DNA of 64,000 bases from Bradyrhizobium lablabi (GCF_900141755.1 NZ_LT670844.1:124001-188000), one strand, 5' to 3'. Positions 52,921 to 61,065 are shown, numbered from the stretch's first letter. Notes: generated by a model from the letters alone, not told the origin. A program made the numbers and translations.

Positions 52921-53092
52921 GCAGGCCTCCCATTTTCTTTTTGGCTACCGGGAAGGCACGCACACCACAAGCATGCGCGCGATCTTATCCACCGCGTTGT
53001 CGACGCGTGACGATCACGGTCCTGCACCGCTCCTCATTCGTGCCCCAATCGCAGGCGCCAATGAAGGTGGGACAATAATCGAAGGGATGGGC

Positions 53093-53275
53093 ATGACCGA
53101 CCGGGGAGACAATGCCGCGCGCGAGCGGGAAGAGATCGTCGCGCGCCTGGCAAATTTCAAAGCAACGCAGGAAAAATTCGAGCGCGAGCGCGCGGAATAT
53201 TTTGTCACCACGCTCGAAAACGCGCGCCACTCGTTCCAACACCCGCCATTAGAGCGGCCGTCGTTCTGGACCTAA
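53093..53275 (+). CDS. small charged helical protein
   Basis: A 60-residue protein starting MTDRGDNAAREREEIVARLA, with NFKATQEKFERERAEYFVTT and a C-terminus rich in Pro and aromatic residues. GAAGGGA precedes the ATG at 53093. It matches a small family I recall from Bradyrhizobium (DNAAREQDEIAARVASFKATQ style). A rho-independent terminator follows. Confidence 0.65.
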   Translation: MTDRGDNAAREREEIVARLANFKATQEKFERERAEYFVTTLENARHSFQHPPLERPSFWT

Positions 53276-53299
53276 ACGATTTTTGCGACGCACGAAGAA

Positions 53300-53327
53300 A
53301 CCCGGAGACGATGCTCCGGGTTTTTTT
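53300..53327 (+). terminator. rho-independent terminator
   Basis: ACCCGGAG-ACGATG-CTCCGGGT is a perfect 8-bp stem with a six-base loop and is followed by seven T, 24 bp after the stop of the small helical protein gene. In the other direction it could also serve the convergent Tyr/Gly-rich protein gene. Confidence 0.9.
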
Positions 53328-53338
53328 GGGATTGCCGA

Positions 53339-53620
53339 TTACCAGTGATGGCGCCAGTAGTGGTGTCGATAATAAATCGGCCCACCACCGTAATAGGCGT
53401 AAGGCCCAGGCCCGTAATAGTAGCCGGGGCCATAGCCGTAATAGCCGTAGCCCGGTCCATAATAATACGGATAGCTAGCGGCGGCGGCGCCCGCGACCAG
53501 CGCGCCGGCGGCCAGGCCGAACGCAAGGCCGGGGCCGATGCCACGCGCCTGTGCCGGCGCGCTCATCGTAGTCGCCGCAACCGTGCCGACCGTGGCCAGG
53601 ATTGCCAAAGCCTTTTTCAT
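53339..53620 (-). CDS. secreted Gly/Tyr-rich protein
   Basis: A 93-residue protein with a signal peptide ending PAQA near residue 24. A glycine/alanine-rich hydrophobic helix follows (GPGLAFGLAAGALVAGAAAA), then a Tyr/Gly/Pro tail (YGPGYGYYGYGPGYYYGPGP) ending HHYWRHHW. This layout is common in small envelope proteins of Bradyrhizobium. Outer-membrane or surface location is a guess. Confidence 0.65.
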   Translation of the reverse strand: MKKALAILATVGTVAATTMSAPAQARGIGPGLAFGLAAGALVAGAAAASYPYYYGPGYGYYGYGPGYYYGPGPYAYYGGGPIYYRHHYWRHHW

Positions 53621-53714
53621 ACGAGTCTCCTCCTCTCAATTACCCTCAAAATAACGCGGGTGAGATTTGATGGTTGCAGAGGAACCGGGTTCCGAAGCCA
53701 ATGGAGCTGACCTA

Positions 53715-53900
53715 TTAATTTACTCTATTCGTGCGCTTCAGCCGACCGATCATGCGGTCGAGCAGCCACACTTCGACGTCGCACCCGTCCACGAACTGGC
53801 GTGCAGCCTGCAATGCCCCCGCGTCTGTCTCAGCGTCGACCGGCTTGCAGGACGTCACGCGATTGTTTCCATCAATCAAATAAGCCCTATAGGTCGTCAT
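53715..53900 (-). CDS. small conserved hypothetical protein
   Basis: A 61-residue protein starting MTTYRAYLIDGNNRVTSCKP, with VDAETDAGALQAARQFVDGC and DVEVWLLDRMIGRLKR. GAGGAGGA lies 5-6 bases before the ATG. The YRAYLID-xx-xI plus ALxxARQFVDGCDVEVW layout is a frequent small rhizobial family. Function unknown. Confidence 0.7.
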   Translation of the reverse strand: MTTYRAYLIDGNNRVTSCKPVDAETDAGALQAARQFVDGCDVEVWLLDRMIGRLKRTNRVN

Positions 53901-54079
53901 GATGTCCTCCTCGCCCAAGACAACCTCGCCCAAGACAACGCGGGGGAACCGGCACTTGCGCGCAGGGAGCCATGCGGGAACCGAGGGAACCAACGCGGCT
54001 TCTGTCAAACGCCGAATGGAAACTATTGAGGTACAGGGGGATTATCTATCTGGAAGACGTCCGGCCCGGCTGGTGAGTG

Positions 54080-54256
54080 ATGGATTTAGCTACCTTGAAA
54101 GAACAGGCAGAGCGCTGCCGCCGCCTTGCCAAACACGCCGACCCCTTCACGCAAAAGAGGCTCTTGGATCTCGCGCTGGAATACGACGCCCGGATCGCGC
54201 AGCTCGAGCCGAAACCTTCCGCAGCCTCACGCACGCTGCGGAAGGACGAACCGTGA
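54080..54256 (+). CDS. small conserved helical protein
   Basis: A 58-residue protein starting MDLATLKEQAERCRRLAKHA, then DPFTQKRLLDLALEYDARIA and a short Arg/Lys tail. This ERCRRLA--ADPFTQ-RLLDLA-EYDARI pattern is very common in Bradyrhizobium as a stand-alone helical hairpin. Role unknown. Confidence 0.7.
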   Translation: MDLATLKEQAERCRRLAKHADPFTQKRLLDLALEYDARIAQLEPKPSAASRTLRKDEP

Positions 54257-54261
54257 TCGCC

Positions 54262-54579
54262 TCATTTCTTGTCCATTGTGAAGGCCAGCACGATCTTGTC
54301 GGGCGCCTGCTTGAACTCCTTGGCGACGACCTCGCGCACGGTGCCCGCCAGTTCGTCCAGCGGCTTGCCTGAATAGAGGCGGGGAAAGGTCACCGTCACC
54401 TCTCGAAAACTGCCATTGTGCCAGTTGAAGCCGACTTCCGGGCGCGTGCCGGTGACACCCTCGAGATCGGTTTCGACGGCCCGGCAGTAGGACAACCCGT
54501 TTGAAATCAGGTCCACCGCGCCGCACCCGGCGAGGCTAATGGCAAGTACGATGATTGTGATGGCTTTGCGAATATTCAT
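54262..54579 (-). CDS. small lipoprotein
   Basis: A 105-residue protein with signal and lipobox (MNIRKAITIIVLAISLAGCG, Cys19). The mature domain is CRAVETDLEGVTGTRPEVGF, SFREVTVTFPRLYSGKPLDE and AKEFKQAPDKIVLAFTMDKK. It is probably membrane-anchored in the periplasm. No family recognised; the two-strand, two-helix layout looks folded. Confidence 0.7.
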   Translation of the reverse strand: MNIRKAITIIVLAISLAGCGAVDLISNGLSYCRAVETDLEGVTGTRPEVGFNWHNGSFREVTVTFPRLYSGKPLDELAGTVREVVAKEFKQAPDKIVLAFTMDKK

Positions 54580-54734
54580 GCTGCACACCGAATAAAATAG
54601 ATTTCAGATTTGTTTGTCTGTCATACCTCGCTTCCCGTTCATGCGGCCTGGCCCTGCCCTCCTCCCCATTTTGCTGCTATTAATCCCCCGAAACCACGAT
54701 CAAACTCGTCAATATCTCCAGGGAGACAGGAAAC

Positions 54735-55184
54735 ATGCGTTATCTCCACACCATGCTGCGCGTCCGCAATCTCGACAAGGCGCTGAAGTTCTACCAGGAC
54801 GCCCTGGGGCTCAAGGAAGTCCGCCGCGTCGATAACGACAGGGCCAAATTCACCTTGGTGTTCCTGTGCGCAGCCGAAGACGAAGGGCTGTTGAAGGCGT
54901 CCAAGGGACGCGGCGCGCCGCTGGTCGAACTCACCTATAATTGGGACGAGGAAAAATACGGCGAGGACCGCTATTTCGGCCACCTCGCCTATGAAGTCGA
55001 CGACATCTACGCGACCTGCGACCGGCTGATGAAAATGGGCATCACCATCAACCGCCCGCCGCGCGACGGCCAGATGGCGTTCGTCCGCTCGCCGGATCTG
55101 CACTCGATCGAGCTCTTGCAAAAGGGCGACGCAAAGCCGTCGGCGGAGCCGTGGGCATCGATGCCGAACACCGGGCACTGGTAG
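54735..55184 (+). CDS. gloA: lactoylglutathione lyase (glyoxalase I)
   Basis: The 149-residue VOC enzyme starts [20 protein letters not shown] (metal ligand His5). It continues with [40 protein letters not shown] (Glu and His ligands) and [20 protein letters not shown], ending in [11 protein letters not shown] with the last Glu. Four metal ligands are in place. It isomerises the methylglyoxal-glutathione hemithioacetal. A frameshifted small gene follows directly. Confidence 0.92.
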   Translation: MRYLHTMLRVRNLDKALKFYQDALGLKEVRRVDNDRAKFTLVFLCAAEDEGLLKASKGRGAPLVELTYNWDEEKYGEDRYFGHLAYEVDDIYATCDRLMKMGITINRPPRDGQMAFVRSPDLHSIELLQKGDAKPSAEPWASMPNTGHW

Positions 55185-55185
55185 C

Positions 55186-55403
55186 TTGTACAAATTCTTC
55201 GTGCACCTCCACCATCCGACCTACCGGCTGGTGACGAAGGCCGATGCGCCGTTTCCTGTCGGCGCATCGGAGCGGGATTGGCGCTTTGCCCGCGCGCGCG
55301 CGAAGCCGGCGACGTCAATGCCGAAGTGCGCGATGCGGTCGAGCGCTGTGGCTACTCGCTTTTCAAAATCGGACTCTTGCTTTCCGAAATTCCGAAACGC
55401 TGA
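55186..55403 (+). pseudogene. frameshifted small conserved gene (dinucleotide slippage)
   Basis: From a TTG at 55186 the frame reads MYKFFVHLHHPTYRLVTKAD, then FPVGASERDWRFARARA. It then loses its natural continuation, which lies in another frame as EAGDVNAEVRDAVERCGYSL and FKIGLLLSEIPKR with a stop at 55401. The break falls in an alternating GC run (GCCCGCGCGCGCGCG) that is two bases too long. Removing one GC restores a single protein of about 72 residues. It is just 1 bp from the gloA stop. Confidence 0.65.
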
Positions 55404-55523
55404 AACTGCGGCCGCCGATTTCCGTTGCGCGCGCAGCGCCAACAATCCGATTCGAGTTGTTTCACCGGAACATCGCACGCCCTCGCGCGTTCTTGAATCA
55501 ACAATGGATTCACGGAGGAAACG

Positions 55524-55604
55524 ATGGAACGTGGAATTTTGCTTTGGCTATTAGGCGTGCCGATACCTGTGATCATTCTGCTGTGGCTGTTCTTCGGCCA
55601 CTAG
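55524..55604 (+). CDS. 26-residue membrane peptide
   Basis: MERGILLWLLGVPIPVIILL plus WLFFGH, with a near-perfect CGGAGG 5 bases before the ATG. The peptide is one hydrophobic span with a short basic start. A strong terminator follows. Its very good translation signals and the recurring GVPIPVIILLWLF pattern (which I recall in many rhizobial genomes) support it as real. Confidence 0.7.
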   Translation: MERGILLWLLGVPIPVIILLWLFFGH

Positions 55605-55635
55605 GATCGCGATCGGCGCGTCCGGTGCAAATCAG

Positions 55636-55661
55636 GCCCCGCCGCTGGCGGGGCTTTTTTT
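55636..55661 (+). terminator. rho-independent terminator
   Basis: GCCCCGCC-GCT-GGCGGGGC is an 8-bp GC-only stem with a three-base loop and is followed by seven T, 31 bp after the stop of the 26-residue peptide gene. Confidence 0.92.
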
Positions 55662-55751
55662 GCGGCGCGCCATTTTTGAAATTTTGAAACGCGCTTTTTT
55701 GCGAAAATTCCGATATGACCGTGTGTTGCGGATCACGGGGAGCAAAAAATC

Positions 55752-56390
55752 GTGCCGGAGAGCAAGCTGAAGATCTGGGGCCGCGCCAATTCGGTCAATG
55801 TGCAGAAAGCGCTGTGGTGCCTCGCCGAACTCGATCTCGCTTACGAGCGGATCGATGCCGGCATGGCGTTCGGCAAGAACGATCAGCCCGAATATCTCGC
55901 GATGAACCCGAACGGGCGGGTGCCGACGCTGGTCGACGGCGACTTTGTGCTCTGGGAATCCAATTCGATCATGCGCTATCTCGCGCTCGCCTACGCGCCG
56001 GCGTCGCCGATCTATCCGGCGGAGCCGCAGCGGCGCGCCGGTGTCGACCGCTGGCTGGATTGGACGCTGTCGACGCTGCAGCCGGTCGACCGTCCGGTGT
56101 TTTGGGCTTTGGTGCGAACCCCAGTCGAGCAGCGCGACATGGTCAAGATCCAGAAGGATGCCGACGCCGAGGCGGTGCAATGGCGCATTGTCGACGCGCA
56201 GGTCTCGAGCCGGCGGTTCATCGAAGGCGATGACTTCACCATCGCCGATATCGCGCTCGGCGCCTATGCGCGGCGCTGGTTCGGCGTCGAAGGCGTCACC
56301 AAGCCGCACCTCGCCCATCTCGAACGCTGGTTCGCCGAGCTCGCCCGCCGGCCGGCATTTCAGAAATTCGTCGCGCCGCCGATGTCGTGA
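55752..56390 (+). CDS. glutathione S-transferase
   Basis: The 212-residue protein uses a GTG start with GGGGAG about 9 bases upstream. The thioredoxin-like N-terminal domain has LKIWGRANSVNVQKALWCLA, with Ser14 as likely catalytic residue, and MNPNGRVPTLVDGDFVLWES, with the cis-Pro and Glu-Ser that bind glutathione. The helical C-terminal domain includes FIEGDDFTIADIALGAYARR, the N-capping box. Subclass resembles bacterial theta/nu-like enzymes; substrate unknown. Confidence 0.92.
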   Translation: MPESKLKIWGRANSVNVQKALWCLAELDLAYERIDAGMAFGKNDQPEYLAMNPNGRVPTLVDGDFVLWESNSIMRYLALAYAPASPIYPAEPQRRAGVDRWLDWTLSTLQPVDRPVFWALVRTPVEQRDMVKIQKDADAEAVQWRIVDAQVSSRRFIEGDDFTIADIALGAYARRWFGVEGVTKPHLAHLERWFAELARRPAFQKFVAPPMS

Positions 56391-56546
56391 CTAATGAAAG
56401 CCCGAGCGCTCGAACAGCACAACGCAGATAATCACGGCGAGCGTGACCGCGGTTACCATAAGCCGCCTGGTCCAGCTCATGCCGCGGCTGACCCACCACA
56501 ACAGCGCGCAACACATCAAGACGGGAACGATGATATCGAGCTGCAA
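56391..56546 (-). CDS. small two-span membrane protein
   Basis: This 51-residue frame uses a TTG start with GAGG about 9 bases upstream: MQLDIIVPVLMCCALLWWVS, then RGMSWTRRLMVTAVTLAVII and CVVLFERSGFH. There are two hydrophobic spans with an Arg-rich turn. Its stop begins at the base after the convergent GST stop. Confidence 0.45.
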   Translation of the reverse strand: MQLDIIVPVLMCCALLWWVSRGMSWTRRLMVTAVTLAVIICVVLFERSGFH

Positions 56547-56566
56547 TAAGATAGCCTCGCCGATGC

Positions 56567-56812
56567 TCAGCGGCCGGTTGAAGTGCCGGCGCCGATGCTG
56601 ATGGTGCCGCCGATCTGCACGCAGGTCTCGGTGCCTTCGACCCTGACAAACCCCGGACCATAGACCGCGCAGGGATTGCCGTGACCTGTGCTCTTTACCG
56701 GAAGCTGTTTGCCTGAGCGCGCAAATTTGTCCGGCTTCTGATTGCCGGAGGGCTCGGCCAGCACCGAGGCGGGCAGCAGCGCAATGACGATCGCCAGCAG
56801 GATGTTTCGCAT
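56567..56812 (-). CDS. small secreted protein with porin-like Cys motif
   Basis: An 81-residue protein with a signal peptide (MRNILLAIVIALLPASVLAE). The segment NPCAVYGPGFVRVEGTETCV plus QIGGTISIGAG strongly resembles the first strand region of Bradyrhizobium porins (C--YG-GF-Y-PGTDTCI-IGG). Only this part is present, so it may be a porin-derived small protein or a remnant. Codon use looks normal. Confidence 0.6.
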   Translation of the reverse strand: MRNILLAIVIALLPASVLAEPSGNQKPDKFARSGKQLPVKSTGHGNPCAVYGPGFVRVEGTETCVQIGGTISIGAGTSTGR

Positions 56813-56948
56813 CCCGCCTTCTATCGCGTGCGCACTCGCGATGCTAGCGTTTGATCGGTTCTGATTTGGTCAGAGCCGATCAGGCGCTAGTTTTTTGTTT
56901 GACGCGTTTTCTTGACGCGAACCGGTATCCACTTCGCTCGAAAACGCT

Positions 56949-57206
56949 TTAGCGGACGAACTTGATGCCGACCACCTTGCCGCGACGCCACACCACTTCG
57001 CAGTTCCGCCCCGTCCTGGCGTCGCGCGAAAATGCCAGCCGCAGCTTGGCCGGCAGCGCGTTGGGGTCCTCGATCGTGATCTTGGCGCCGGAGCTGGAAA
57101 GATCCTGCACGACGCATTGGCGCGCGGCAAAGCCACCCTCGAGCGTGAGCCAGCCAGGCTGGCGGAGGGATTTTCGGATTTCCCGCTTTTTTGTCGCTAG
57201 CGCCAT
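56949..57206 (-). CDS. PilZ-domain protein
   Basis: An 85-residue single-domain protein starting MALATKKREIRKSLRQPGWL, with QCVVQDLSSSGAKITIEDPN (the D-x-S-x-x-G part of PilZ), then LPAKLRLAFSRDARTGRNCE and VVWRRGKVVGIKFVR. The upstream Arg/Lys-rich part may supply the RxxxR half of the c-di-GMP site (RKSLRQP). Single PilZ proteins of this size are abundant in Bradyrhizobium. Direct c-di-GMP binding is likely but not certain. Confidence 0.88.
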   Translation of the reverse strand: MALATKKREIRKSLRQPGWLTLEGGFAARQCVVQDLSSSGAKITIEDPNALPAKLRLAFSRDARTGRNCEVVWRRGKVVGIKFVR

Positions 57207-57524
57207 TTCGATTGCTCCACAAGGCGCCAGCCCTACCCCCAAGCTGCTTTAAAAACCGTTGCGAAGTTACCGGAATTACGGCTGTTTGCGCGGCGTGGAA
57301 AACACAGCGTCGGCCATCAAAATGAGGCTTCCGGCGGCTTGCCCGGCCGCGCAAACGCCACTATACGTTCGCCCGCCGCCACCGGGACCCCCTTCGCCAA
57401 GGTCCCGATACGGCCCGGCGCTCGTCGCAGACCCTCAAAGCGTTGATTTGCCGGTTAAATTTGTAGTGACAATAGCGAAACGGCGATGCCGCGGCCGCCC
57501 GGCCGTGGCCAGGCGGACGTTTTC
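57207..57524. other. intergenic region before tRNA-Glu
   Basis: About 320 bp. A hairpin GGGACC-CCCTTCGCCAA-GGTCCC lies near 57384-57406. No gene supported; tRNA and PilZ promoters must be here. Confidence 0.4.
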
Positions 57525-57599
57525 GCTCCCTTCGTCTATCGGTTAGGACGCCACCCTTTCACGGTGGAGAGAGCGGTTCGATTCCGCTAGGGAGCGCCA
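57525..57599 (+). tRNA. tRNA-Glu (anticodon UUC)
   Basis: A 75-nt cloverleaf with encoded CCA. Acceptor GCTCCCT pairs with AGGGAGC and the discriminator is G. The anticodon arm CCACC-CTTTCAC-GGTGG gives TTC. The T arm is GCGGT-TCGATTC-CGCT-like. The decayed IclR fragment just downstream suggests that the site has been disturbed. Confidence 0.97.
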
Positions 57600-57614
57600 C
57601 ATTCCCAATTCGAT

Positions 57615-57760
57615 TTATCCGAGCCGCTCGCTTGCCCGCTTTGCGGCCTCGACGATCAGCTCCGCATATTGCGCGCGGACTGGCTTTGGAAACCGGCTGG
57701 TCGGACATGAGATCGAGAGCGCCACGGTTTCGATGCGCGTCGCGCCCGCCCGGGTACAGC
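57615..57760 (-). pseudogene. C-terminal relic of an IclR-family regulator
   Basis: On the minus strand the reading VALSISCPTSRFPKPVRAQY then AELIVEAAKRASERLG and stop is the well-known end of IclR effector domains. The upstream nine-tenths of the protein is missing, with the break near 57760. It starts 16 bp past tRNA-Glu, which fits a gene truncated by an integration or excision at the tRNA. Confidence 0.65.
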
Positions 57761-57830
57761 CATTAAGGATTTATTAGGGATAGAGGTGAAACCTGAAGCC
57801 CTCCTGATTCAAGCGGGGCGGGCCGATAAC

Positions 57831-58097
57831 ATGACTGAGACGGACGATCTAAGTCGCAACATCCATGTGCTGAAAGAGCTGCAGAGAAAAGCCTGGCATC
57901 ACCTTGCCGACCCGGCTCTCACCAGCTTCGAGCGCCGCGAAACCCGCAACCAGATCAAAGAGACCGGGGCGGAGCTGCGGTCCTATCTGGCGATGATGTC
58001 GGAGCGCACGCGCTTCCGCCCGCGGCCCGTGGAAGAGCACGCCGTGAGCAGCCTCGACAAGTTCGAATTCAGGCTTCTTGCCGGAAATCAGCTGTAG
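57831..58097 (+). CDS. small helical protein
   Basis: An 88-residue protein starting MTETDDLSRNIHVLKELQRK, then LADPALTSFERRETRNQIKE and GAELRSYLAMMSERTRFRPR. It is charged and helical throughout. A GTG at 57786, with AGGGA 5 bases upstream, would add 15 residues and is a serious alternative start. No family recognised. Confidence 0.5.
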   Translation: MTETDDLSRNIHVLKELQRKAWHHLADPALTSFERRETRNQIKETGAELRSYLAMMSERTRFRPRPVEEHAVSSLDKFEFRLLAGNQL

Positions 58098-58104
58098 CCA
58101 AATC

Positions 58105-58296
58105 CTAGAACTCGAAGACATCGGTGCTGCGGCGCGCAAGATCGTGCAAATCAGCAAGCGTGCCGCGAACCGTGTTGCAGCGACCGCAATGGATCGGCGT
58201 AGCGTCCGGCGCGGCGGGATCGACGGGCTTGATCGACAGGCTGCCGCACGCCTCGCAGACGATTTTCAGCCCGGATTGCTTTCCGATATCCGTCAC
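58105..58296 (-). CDS. small zinc-ribbon-like protein (GTG start)
   Basis: A 63-residue protein starting MTDIGKQSGLKIVCEACGSL from GTG, with AAGGG 6 bases upstream. Two CxxC pairs (CEAC and CGRC) surround a Pro/Ala-rich loop and could hold zinc. The tail TLADLHDLARRSTDVFEF is helical. Not known further. Confidence 0.6.
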   Translation of the reverse strand: MTDIGKQSGLKIVCEACGSLSIKPVDPAAPDATPIHCGRCNTVRGTLADLHDLARRSTDVFEF

Positions 58297-58304
58297 GGCG
58301 ACCC

Positions 58305-58553
58305 TTAGCAAATGACGGATGCGAAGTAGCTCACGTCGCGGACCTTCCAGCCAAGGCGGGCGAAGTGTTGCCGCAGGTCGCTGGAAGAAACCGCCTGGAC
58401 AAGCCAATCCGTGTAGGGCTTGAAGGGATGCCGCACATCCCGGCCTTCAATATAAGGCCCGTGCAGCACGTCCTGGCGACGTTGGTGGAGTTTCGCGATC
58501 AAGCTTGTCGCGATGAAAACCGATCCAGCAATTGCGATTGTTTCGCTTATCAT
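58305..58553 (-). CDS. small membrane-anchored hypothetical protein
   Basis: An 82-residue protein starting MISETIAIAGSVFIATSLIA, one N-terminal span, then KLHQRRQDVLHGPYIEGRDV and HFARLGWKVRDVSYFASVIC. It lies 8 bp upstream of the zinc-ribbon gene, so the pair may be cotranscribed. Function unknown. Confidence 0.5.
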   Translation of the reverse strand: MISETIAIAGSVFIATSLIAKLHQRRQDVLHGPYIEGRDVRHPFKPYTDWLVQAVSSSDLRQHFARLGWKVRDVSYFASVIC

Positions 58554-58733
58554 TTGAGGCCCCCGCCGTTTGATCCCACGGAGCCTCTATTACGCCTAAA
58601 ATTTTAAAGTCCGGATCGCGGCGGCGCCCGCAATTGAACGATCGCGTTAGCCAACCGGAAACCATCAGATTTCGCTGCGGCGTCGCGAATTGTCGTGCAA
58701 CATCGTCGCCTGGCTGGTGGTTTCGCCTCGCAT

Positions 58734-59420
58734 CTACATCGCGCGCTGCAGCGTTGAGCATAGAGCGCGATATTCGGCTTGAACGGATCCGTCAAAGCGC
58801 GCGCCGTAAAATCGTCGTGCGATTTCGTAAAACCCTTCCGGCGTAAAGGCCGGCGATAGTTTTCTGAGCACTTTGGCGGCCTCCTTGGCTTCGGCCATTC
58901 TTCCCTGAAGACCGAGCGCGCAGGTCAACTCGACCCATTGTGCGGGAGCGTCGCTATAGAGTTCGATCTCGCTACGGGCCGATTCTTCCATTTTATCCAG
59001 TTCGCCGAGCTTCCAGTGACACCAGCCTGCATAATGCAGCCAGCGGTGACTGCGAGGGACGCGCGGGCTGATCCGCCTCGCCTGTCCGATCGCGCGCAGG
59101 CTGTCGGCAGGATCGGCACCGACCGTCCGATGGGCGTTGGCGAGCAGAACCAATCCTTGCGGGTCATACGGATTCCGTTCGACGGCTTCATTCAAAAGCT
59201 CCAGCGCCAGGTCGAGATTGCCCGCGCTATAAAACGCGGTGTCGGCACAATTGATGAGAACGAAGGAATTCTTGGGGGCGGTCCGACGCGCCCGCTCTGC
59301 ATGCTCCACCGCGAGCGCGCGCTCCCGAGCCATATGCGACGACGTCGACCACAGCGCGCGGGCAAAATCTCCGCAACGACTTTTGACGCTGATTGGCGCA
59401 GACGTCTCTCGTCTTCGCAA
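58734..59420 (-). CDS. TPR-repeat protein, possibly the tail of a lost cyclase or regulator
   Basis: This 228-residue frame holds TPR-like helix pairs such as ALAVEHAERARRTAPKNSFV, LDLALELLNEAVERNPYDPQ, GLVLLANAHRTVGADPADSL and WLHYAGWCHWKLGELDKMEE. This arrangement is typical of the C-terminal region of rhizobial class III cyclases and winged-helix/TPR regulators. No catalytic or DNA-binding domain is present, and the first 30 residues look out of place. It may be a truncated gene. Confidence 0.55.
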   Translation of the reverse strand: MRRRETSAPISVKSRCGDFARALWSTSSHMARERALAVEHAERARRTAPKNSFVLINCADTAFYSAGNLDLALELLNEAVERNPYDPQGLVLLANAHRTVGADPADSLRAIGQARRISPRVPRSHRWLHYAGWCHWKLGELDKMEESARSEIELYSDAPAQWVELTCALGLQGRMAEAKEAAKVLRKLSPAFTPEGFYEIARRFYGARFDGSVQAEYRALCSTLQRAM

Positions 59421-59538
59421 TTAGGATTCGTTCCGGATTGTGAACGACCTCACAAAACAAAGCAGCCAGGCTTGGTAATAAGAGATCAGCCACACCCGGC
59501 TCGCGCCCCTTAGGCAAGAACAACCGTACGAGCATGCT

Positions 59539-59688
59539 ATGCCCACATACATCAGGGTGGTCGCCAGATTCGAGGAGCCGGCAGAGCTCATTAGTGATCC
59601 TTATCGGGCGATAGCTCTATTTGTTGGGATCGAAGTGGTGGTGGTTTTGATCGCGATCGCTAGCGGCGTGCAGGGCGTTTGGCTCTGA
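59539..59688 (+). CDS. small single-span membrane protein
   Basis: A 49-residue protein starting MPTYIRVVARFEEPAELISD, then PYRAIALFVGIEVVVVLIAI and ASGVQGVWL. The layout (short soluble start, (F/Y)-(K/R)-(T/A)-I-A-L-F span, G-W/V-W-L end) resembles the proteins at 13466 and 26510. It is too short for most gene finders. Function unknown. Confidence 0.5.
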   Translation: MPTYIRVVARFEEPAELISDPYRAIALFVGIEVVVVLIAIASGVQGVWL

Positions 59689-59754
59689 GAGTATCGAGCG
59701 CCGGGCGCCGGGTTCCGGACTTTGCGAGAGCACAACGAAATCGGAGCACCCATC

Positions 59755-60948
59755 ATGTTGGAAGCAAATCGCCGGATTTTTCTTCAGTCATTTGCCGCTG
59801 GTGCTGGCGCACTCGCCACCTCGCAATCGTTTGCCGCCGGCAGTGACGGACATGCCGCGGGGTACGATGTCTCCGCAGCGTCAGAATACCTCAAGACTAT
59901 TCCGCGCAAGTCGGGCGACCCTGTCGTCTTCACGGCCGCCCTCGACAAGGGACCGATCAAGGCGACATCAGGCGGCTGGGCCCGCGAAATCACCGCGCGA
60001 GGACTTCCGATCGCTACCGACATTGCCGGCGCGCATCTGTTCATGAATGCAGGCGGCGCGCGAGAGATGCATTGGCACAATTCCGCCGAATGGGCCTTTG
60101 TGGTCGAGGGTCATTGCCAGGTCACGGTGGTCGATCCCGAGGGCACGGCCGAAGTCGTCAATCATGGTCCCGGCGACCTCTGGTATTTTCCGAAGGGCCA
60201 CAGCCACGCGATCCAGACGCTGGGCCCCGTACCCTGCCACGCCATCCTGGCGTTTGACGATGGGCTCTATTCGGAACATGGCACCTTCGGCATCAGCGAC
60301 TGGATGAGTCGTTACGACACTCAGGCGCTCTCGCAAGCCTTCGGCGTTCCTGCGGACGCATTCGCGCAGATCCCCAAGGCCGAGACCTACATCATGCAGG
60401 GCGAAGTTCTGCCGCTGAATGGCCCGCAGGCGCGCTCCGCTCGCGAACTGGATCGCGCACGGAGCCATCGTTTTTCCATGATGGCGCAGAAGCCACGGGT
60501 GAGTACGTCAGGCGGAGCGCTCTACGTCGCATCCTCCAGGGAATTTCCGATGTCGACGACGATGACGGGAATCTTCCTGAAACTGAAACCCGGCGCGATG
60601 CACGAACCGCATTGGCATACGGAGGCCAATGAATGGCATTATGTCCTGAAGGGACGTACCCGGGTCACTCTGTTCGCGCCCGACAAGCGCGTCGCCGTGG
60701 CCGAGCTTTCGCCGGGAGACTGCGCCTACATCCCGCGAAATAGCGGCCACTCCGTCCAAAACATCGGCACGGAAGACGCTGAAATCGTGGGCGTGCTGGA
60801 CAGCGGCATCTACCACGAAAGCTCCTTGTCGTATTGGCTCGCGAAGGCGCCGCGCCATCTGCTGGCCAATAATTTCGGCGTGCCGGAAAGCGCTGTCGCG
60901 AATTTCAACAAGCGCAGCGTGATCTCTTTACCACCCGGTCCGGGCTGA
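59755..60948 (+). CDS. oxdC: exported bicupin oxalate decarboxylase
   Basis: The 397-residue protein has a Tat-type signal (ANRRIFLQSFAAGAGALATS). Cupin 1 has EMHWHNSAEWAFVVEGHCQV (H-x-H-x4-E) with a later His in PKGHSHAIQT. Cupin 2 has HEPHWHTEANEWHYVLKGRT and NSGHSVQNIG. Each cupin can bind one Mn. The lid segment FDDGLYSEHGTFGISDW keeps the Glu (SEHGT, cf. SENST in Bacillus OxdC) that distinguishes decarboxylases from oxidases. It converts oxalate to formate and CO2, here presumably in the periplasm. ATG at 59755 has GGAG about 10 bases upstream. Confidence 0.9.
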   Translation: MLEANRRIFLQSFAAGAGALATSQSFAAGSDGHAAGYDVSAASEYLKTIPRKSGDPVVFTAALDKGPIKATSGGWAREITARGLPIATDIAGAHLFMNAGGAREMHWHNSAEWAFVVEGHCQVTVVDPEGTAEVVNHGPGDLWYFPKGHSHAIQTLGPVPCHAILAFDDGLYSEHGTFGISDWMSRYDTQALSQAFGVPADAFAQIPKAETYIMQGEVLPLNGPQARSARELDRARSHRFSMMAQKPRVSTSGGALYVASSREFPMSTTMTGIFLKLKPGAMHEPHWHTEANEWHYVLKGRTRVTLFAPDKRVAVAELSPGDCAYIPRNSGHSVQNIGTEDAEIVGVLDSGIYHESSLSYWLAKAPRHLLANNFGVPESAVANFNKRSVISLPPGPG

Positions 60949-61065
60949 CATCGGTTTGCCCCGGCGGAGGCCCGCCGGCGCGGCTTTACCGGTGGGATTT
61001 TTCGGGCGGGCCAAGGCCTGTCCGGCAAGAAATTTTCAAGGCGTTAAATACTGGAGGAATTGCAA

